The translations under genes and the position numbers were made by a program. A stretch of DNA of 17,312 nt, taken from the NCBI GenBank assembly GCA_964555565.1, contig CAZKTF010000056.1, positions 1 through 17,312 on the forward strand, written 5' to 3'. The notes beneath the pieces are model-generated. The model was not told where the DNA came from, searched no databases, and saw nothing but the letters and a program-made list of their open reading frames with translations. The stretch's first letter is position 1. Every line of letters starts with the position of its first letter. Below, one piece after another: positions 14,903-17,312 of the stretch. This stretch comes from CAZKTF01 sp964555565. Lineage in GTDB: Bacteria; Planctomycetota; JAJSAM01; JAKLKS01.

Positions 14903-15878
14903 AGTGCCCCGCGTGCACCTCGCCGCGTGACTTGCGCGCCACGGCCCGGCGGGCGGCCTCGGCGATCCACTTGTACGTGAGATGGTACTTCTCGAGGAGC
15001 TGCTCCGGCGACCCGCTCTCGGCGTAGCCCGCGAGCCCCACGTGCTCGAGGGGGACCGGGCAGAGGCGCCCGAGCGCCGAGGCCACCGCGGACCCGAGCC
15101 CGCCGTGGACGAGGTGCTCCTCGGCGGTGACCACCGCGCCGCACTCCCGCGCGGCCCCGGCCAGCGCCGCCTCGTCGAGCGGCCGGACCGTGTGCATGTC
15201 GAGGACCGTGGCCCCGATCCCCTCGTCGTGGAGGAGGTCCGCGGCCTTCAGCGCCTCGGCCACTTCCAGGCCGTTGGCCACGATGCAGACGTCGCCGCCC
15301 GCGCCGTGCTTGCGGGCCGTGCCGATGGTGAAGCGGTCCCCCTCGCGGTACACGATCGGGGCCTTCGGTCGCCCCGTGCGGAGGTAGACGGGCCCCGCGT
15401 GGGCCGCCGCGGCGCGCGTCAGCGCCGCCGCCGCCACCGCGTCCGCGGGGACGAGCACGACGAAGCCCGGCAGAAGCAGGGCCAGCCCCACGTCCTCGAT
15501 CCCCTGCTGGCTCGGGCCGTCCTCCCCGATGGAGATCCCGCCGTGGGAGCCGACCACCTTGAGGTTGGCGCCGGCGAAGGCCGCCGCCACCCGGAGCTGG
15601 TCGAAGCCCTTGGCCATGATGAAGACCGCGAAGGAGGAGAGGAAGGGCACCCGGTCGGTGTTGGCCAGCCCGGCGGCCATGGAGACGAGGTTCGCCTCCT
15701 GCACCCCGATGTTGAAGTAGCGGTCCGGGAACTTCTTCCCGAAGACCGCCGACTTCGTGGACTTGGAGAGGTCGGCCTCCAGGGCCACGATCCGGGGGTT
15801 CTCGGCCCCGAGCGCGGCCAGCGTCTCGCCGTAGGCCTCGCGCGTCGCGGGCCCCATCGCGAACTGGCGCACCGCCAT
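14901..15878 (-). CDS. Transketolase, C-terminal subunit
   Basis: The 325-residue protein carries the pyrimidine-binding and C-terminal domains of transketolase. It has NIGVQEANLVSMAAGLA with the catalytic Glu that activates thiamine diphosphate, GSHGGISIGEDGPSQQGIEDVGL, and a C-terminal domain starting near GTARKHGAGGDVCIVANG. Together with the N-terminal subunit it moves two-carbon ketol units between sugar phosphates in the non-oxidative pentose phosphate pathway. The ATG at 15878 overlaps the TGA of the upstream subunit by one base (TGATG), which couples translation and favours equal amounts. The frame is open further upstream but that part overlaps the N-subunit gene and is not coding. 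Relatives of this split form also act in other ketol or acetoin-type pathways, so the substrate is not certain. Confidence 0.94.
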   Translation of the reverse strand: MAVRQFAMGPATREAYGETLAALGAENPRIVALEADLSKSTKSAVFGKKFPDRYFNIGVQEANLVSMAAGLANTDRVPFLSSFAVFIMAKGFDQLRVAAAFAGANLKVVGSHGGISIGEDGPSQQGIEDVGLALLLPGFVVLVPADAVAAAALTRAAAAHAGPVYLRTGRPKAPIVYREGDRFTIGTARKHGAGGDVCIVANGLEVAEALKAADLLHDEGIGATVLDMHTVRPLDEAALAGAARECGAVVTAEEHLVHGGLGSAVASALGRLCPVPLEHVGLAGYAESGSPEQLLEKYHLTYKWIAEAARRAVARKSRGEVHAGH

Positions 15879-16732
15879 CAGCGCCCTCCCTCCCACGCCG
15901 GCTCGCCGATCTCGGCCAGCGCCTTCTCCCGTTCCCTCGGGTTCGGCGCCATCCCGTGGAAGGCGGGGTTGTTCTCCATGAAGGAGACCCCCTTCCCCTT
16001 GACGGTCCGGCAGAGGACCTGGGTGGGCCGCCCCCGGCACTCGCGCGCCGCGGCCAGCGCCCCGACCACCTTCTCGAGGTCGTGGCCGTCCACGTCGAGG
16101 ACGTTCCACCCCATCCCCCGCCACTTGTCGGCCAGGGGCTCGAGCGGCAGCAGTTCGTCGCAGAAGGTGTCGTTCTGGATCCGGTTCACGTCGGTGAGGA
16201 CGCAGAGGTTGTCCACCCCGTGGGCCCCGGCGTAGAGCGCCGCCTCCCAGACCTGCCCCTCGTCGGTCTCCCCGTCCCCGATGAGGACGTAGACCCGCGC
16301 GTCGGAGCGGTCCATGCGGAGGCCGTGCCCGAGGCCGATCCCGAAGGAGATCCCCTGCCCCAGCGACCCGGTGTTCGTCTCGAGGATCGGGAGGAACCGG
16401 CGGTCCGGGTGGCCCTGGAGCGGCGAGCCGAGCTTGCGGAGCGTCCGGAGGAGGTCGCGTTTGATGTACCCGGCCTCGGCCAGGACCGCGTAGAGCGCGG
16501 GGCACCCGTGGCCCTTGGAGAGGACGAACCGGTCCCGCCCCGCCCACTGCGGGTCGTCCGGCCGGTGGCGCATCTCGTGGAAGAAGAGCGACACCAGGAT
16601 CTCCACCGAGGAGAGCGAGCCCCCCGGGTGCCCCGACCCCGCGAGCGCCAACATCTCGATGATGTCCCGCCGCATCCGCCGGCAGGTCGAGCGCATCTCC
16701 TCGACGGACCGGCCCAGCCCGCGCGCCGCCAT
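15878..16732 (-). CDS. Transketolase, N-terminal subunit
   Basis: The 284-residue protein is the thiamine diphosphate (PP) domain of a split transketolase. Visible are GSGHPGGSLSSVEILVSLFF near the N-terminus, DRFVLSKGHGCPALYAVL, GSLGQGISFGIGLGHGLR and the diphosphate/Mg-binding GDGETDEGQVWEA followed by Asp and Asn in LTDVNRIQND. The ATG at 16732 has GGGAGG 7 bases upstream. It opens the two-gene transketolase operon and faces a divergent plus-strand gene across a 271-base control region. Split transketolases of this size are common in bacteria and archaea. Confidence 0.94.
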   Translation of the reverse strand: MAARGLGRSVEEMRSTCRRMRRDIIEMLALAGSGHPGGSLSSVEILVSLFFHEMRHRPDDPQWAGRDRFVLSKGHGCPALYAVLAEAGYIKRDLLRTLRKLGSPLQGHPDRRFLPILETNTGSLGQGISFGIGLGHGLRMDRSDARVYVLIGDGETDEGQVWEAALYAGAHGVDNLCVLTDVNRIQNDTFCDELLPLEPLADKWRGMGWNVLDVDGHDLEKVVGALAAARECRGRPTQVLCRTVKGKGVSFMENNPAFHGMAPNPREREKALAEIGEPAWEGGR

Positions 16733-16805
16733 GCCTCGCCCTCCCGGGGGGTGCGCCGCAGTCTACCCGTGGGGCCGGACATGCTGTGAGGAACGGCGCG
16801 CGGGA

Positions 16806-16841
16806 CCGTGGGGAGCGCGCCGCGGGCGTCCCTCCCCACGG
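16806..16841. promoter_or_regulatory. Perfect 10-bp inverted repeat between divergent genes (operator candidate)
   Basis: CCGTGGGGAG (16806-16815) and CTCCCCACGG (16832-16841) are exact reverse complements with a 16-base spacer. A third copy of the CCGTGGGG half-site is at 16767-16774. The site lies 74 bases upstream of the transketolase start and just upstream of the TTGACA element of the plus-strand gene, so a regulator bound here could act on both. It could also fold as an RNA hairpin. Confidence 0.5.
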
Positions 16842-16868
16842 CCGCCACGCGGGGGACCTGGATTCCCC

Positions 16869-16899
16869 TTGACATGCGCAGGGGGGGGGGGGGTACGTT
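16869..16899 (+). promoter_or_regulatory. Promoter with a 13-G tract in its spacer (possible phase-variable promoter)
   Basis: A consensus -35 element TTGACA (16869-16874) is followed by a 19-base spacer and TACGTT (16894-16899), which matches TATAAT at 3 of 6 positions. Positions 16881-16893 of the spacer are 13 consecutive Gs. Gain or loss of Gs by replication slippage would change the spacing; loss of two would give the optimal 17. The promoter reads towards the plus-strand gene at 17004. Confidence 0.5.
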
Positions 16900-16988
16900 C
16901 ACGACGTTGGCTTCCGCGCCGGGACGGGAGCCCGCGGGCAGGGGATCCCGGCAGGGATGGGAGGTCGGCGGCAACGGGCCGCCGGATG

Positions 16989-16995
16989 AGGAGGG
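16989..16995 (+). promoter_or_regulatory. Strong ribosome binding site of the plus-strand gene
   Basis: AGGAGGG lies 8 bases before the ATG at 17004. It fixes that start and supports this being a real gene rather than a shadow of the minus strand. Confidence 0.7.
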
Positions 16996-17003
16996 TAGGA
17001 TCC

Positions 17004-17312
17004 ATGGTCATCGCGTTCGCCAACAACCAGACGATGGTCGCCATCGGGCCCCAGGCTAAGGTCATCTTCACGGACCCGGTCCCGCTCGAAGGGAACGACC
17101 GCGCCTCGGCGCAGCTCAACGTCCACGTCCTGGACAAGACCGGCCCGACGACCGTGACGCAGAGCTGGATCGCGCAGCTGTCCAACGACGGAGGGCAGAA
17201 CTTCCTGGACAGGACGGGACTCGAGGACTCCACGACCGTGACCGGGACGCGCCCGCTGGTGGTTGCCCCCGCCAACGGCGCCCTCCTGAGGATGAAGTTC
17301 ACCCTCCAGAAC
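17004..17312 (+). CDS. Unrecognised beta-rich protein, N-terminal part (runs off right edge)
   Basis: Only the first 103 codons are in the window. The protein begins MVIAFANNQTMVAIGPQAKV and has no signal peptide, membrane segment or Cys. It alternates short hydrophobic strands with Asp/Asn/Gly/Thr turns (for example SAQLNVHVLDKTGPTTVTQ and SWIAQLSNDGGQNFLDRTG), suggesting an all-beta fold such as a jelly roll. I do not recognise the family. Coding is supported by a strong Shine-Dalgarno, an open frame to the edge and about 95% G/C-ending codons, like the neighbours. It is the only plus-strand gene here and is preceded by the poly-G promoter, so expression may be switched on and off. A structural or particle-forming protein is possible but is a guess. 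Confidence 0.65.
   Translation, partial: MVIAFANNQTMVAIGPQAKVIFTDPVPLEGNDRASAQLNVHVLDKTGPTTVTQSWIAQLSNDGGQNFLDRTGLEDSTTVTGTRPLVVAPANGALLRMKFTLQN

Noticed and set aside
11121..14930. A 1269-codon open frame on the plus strand
   Set aside because: It runs antisense to the peptidase-like gene, the receiver gene and part of the beta-sandwich gene. Its translation is Pro/Arg/Gly/Glu-rich without domains. Strong G/C bias at third codon positions removes stops from the antisense frame.
15879..16547. Upstream extension of the transketolase C-subunit frame, suggesting a fused gene
   Set aside because: It overlaps the clearly coding N-subunit gene in another frame. The TGATG junction at 15876-15880 shows two separate genes, not a frameshifted fusion.
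1..17312. CRISPR arrays, tRNA or rRNA genes, complete IS elements, phage or defence genes
   Set aside because: No regularly spaced repeats, tRNA-like T-loop sequences or transposase/integrase motifs were seen. The window is mostly housekeeping and envelope genes.

Overview
The window is about 17.3 kb of very GC-rich bacterial DNA (roughly 70-75% GC by eye) with third codon positions almost always G or C. Everything from base 1 to 16732 is coded on the minus strand. A single gene on the plus strand starts at 17004 and runs off the right edge. I suggest a GC-rich member of the Planctomycetota or a similar environmental phylum. This is inference from the rpmF-plsX-fabD-fabG order without fabH, a FabD with GLSLGE in place of GHSLGE, a HEAT-repeat lipoprotein, a carboxypeptidase-regulatory-like surface protein and a large secreted peptidase with beta-sandwich appendages. 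I could run no database search.

Layout, in the direction of transcription (right to left): a two-subunit transketolase (16732-14901, overlapping TGATG junction) that ends in a hairpin; a 935-residue secreted HELSH-type metallopeptidase-like protein (14831-12024), whose stop codon lies inside a REP-like double palindrome (11991-12027); a small degenerate receiver protein and a membrane-anchored beta-sandwich protein, packed 3 bases apart (11935-10409); a HEAT lipoprotein overlapping or abutting a UPF0104 flippase-like membrane protein (10350-8138); a PfkB sugar or nucleoside kinase (8096-7194) overlapping or abutting thpR (RNA 2',3'-cyclic phosphodiesterase); recA; alaS; and finally rpmF-plsX-fabD-fabG, the ribosomal L32 and fatty-acid/phospholipid initiation cluster, which leaves the window at base 1.

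Most of the housekeeping content follows two known conserved blocks: thpR-recA-alaS (recX, often found between recA and alaS, is missing) and rpmF-plsX-fabD-fabG (fabH, often found between plsX and fabD, is missing).

The most unusual signals are: (1) alaS is a compositional mosaic, with codons about 122-483 (3781-4866) having about a quarter A/T-ending codons while the flanking codons have essentially none, and sharp edges on both sides, as expected for intragenic recombination; (2) a run of 13 Gs lies inside the spacer of a TTGACA promoter in front of the plus-strand gene, which would make a phase-variable promoter; (3) the same intergenic region carries a perfect 10-bp inverted repeat with a third half-site; (4) RecA has a 65-residue Pro/Gly-rich, repeat-containing N-terminal extension with two plausible start sites; (5) at two gene junctions the upstream TGA overlaps an in-frame CTG of the downstream gene.

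I saw no tRNA, rRNA, CRISPR array, complete insertion sequence or phage module.
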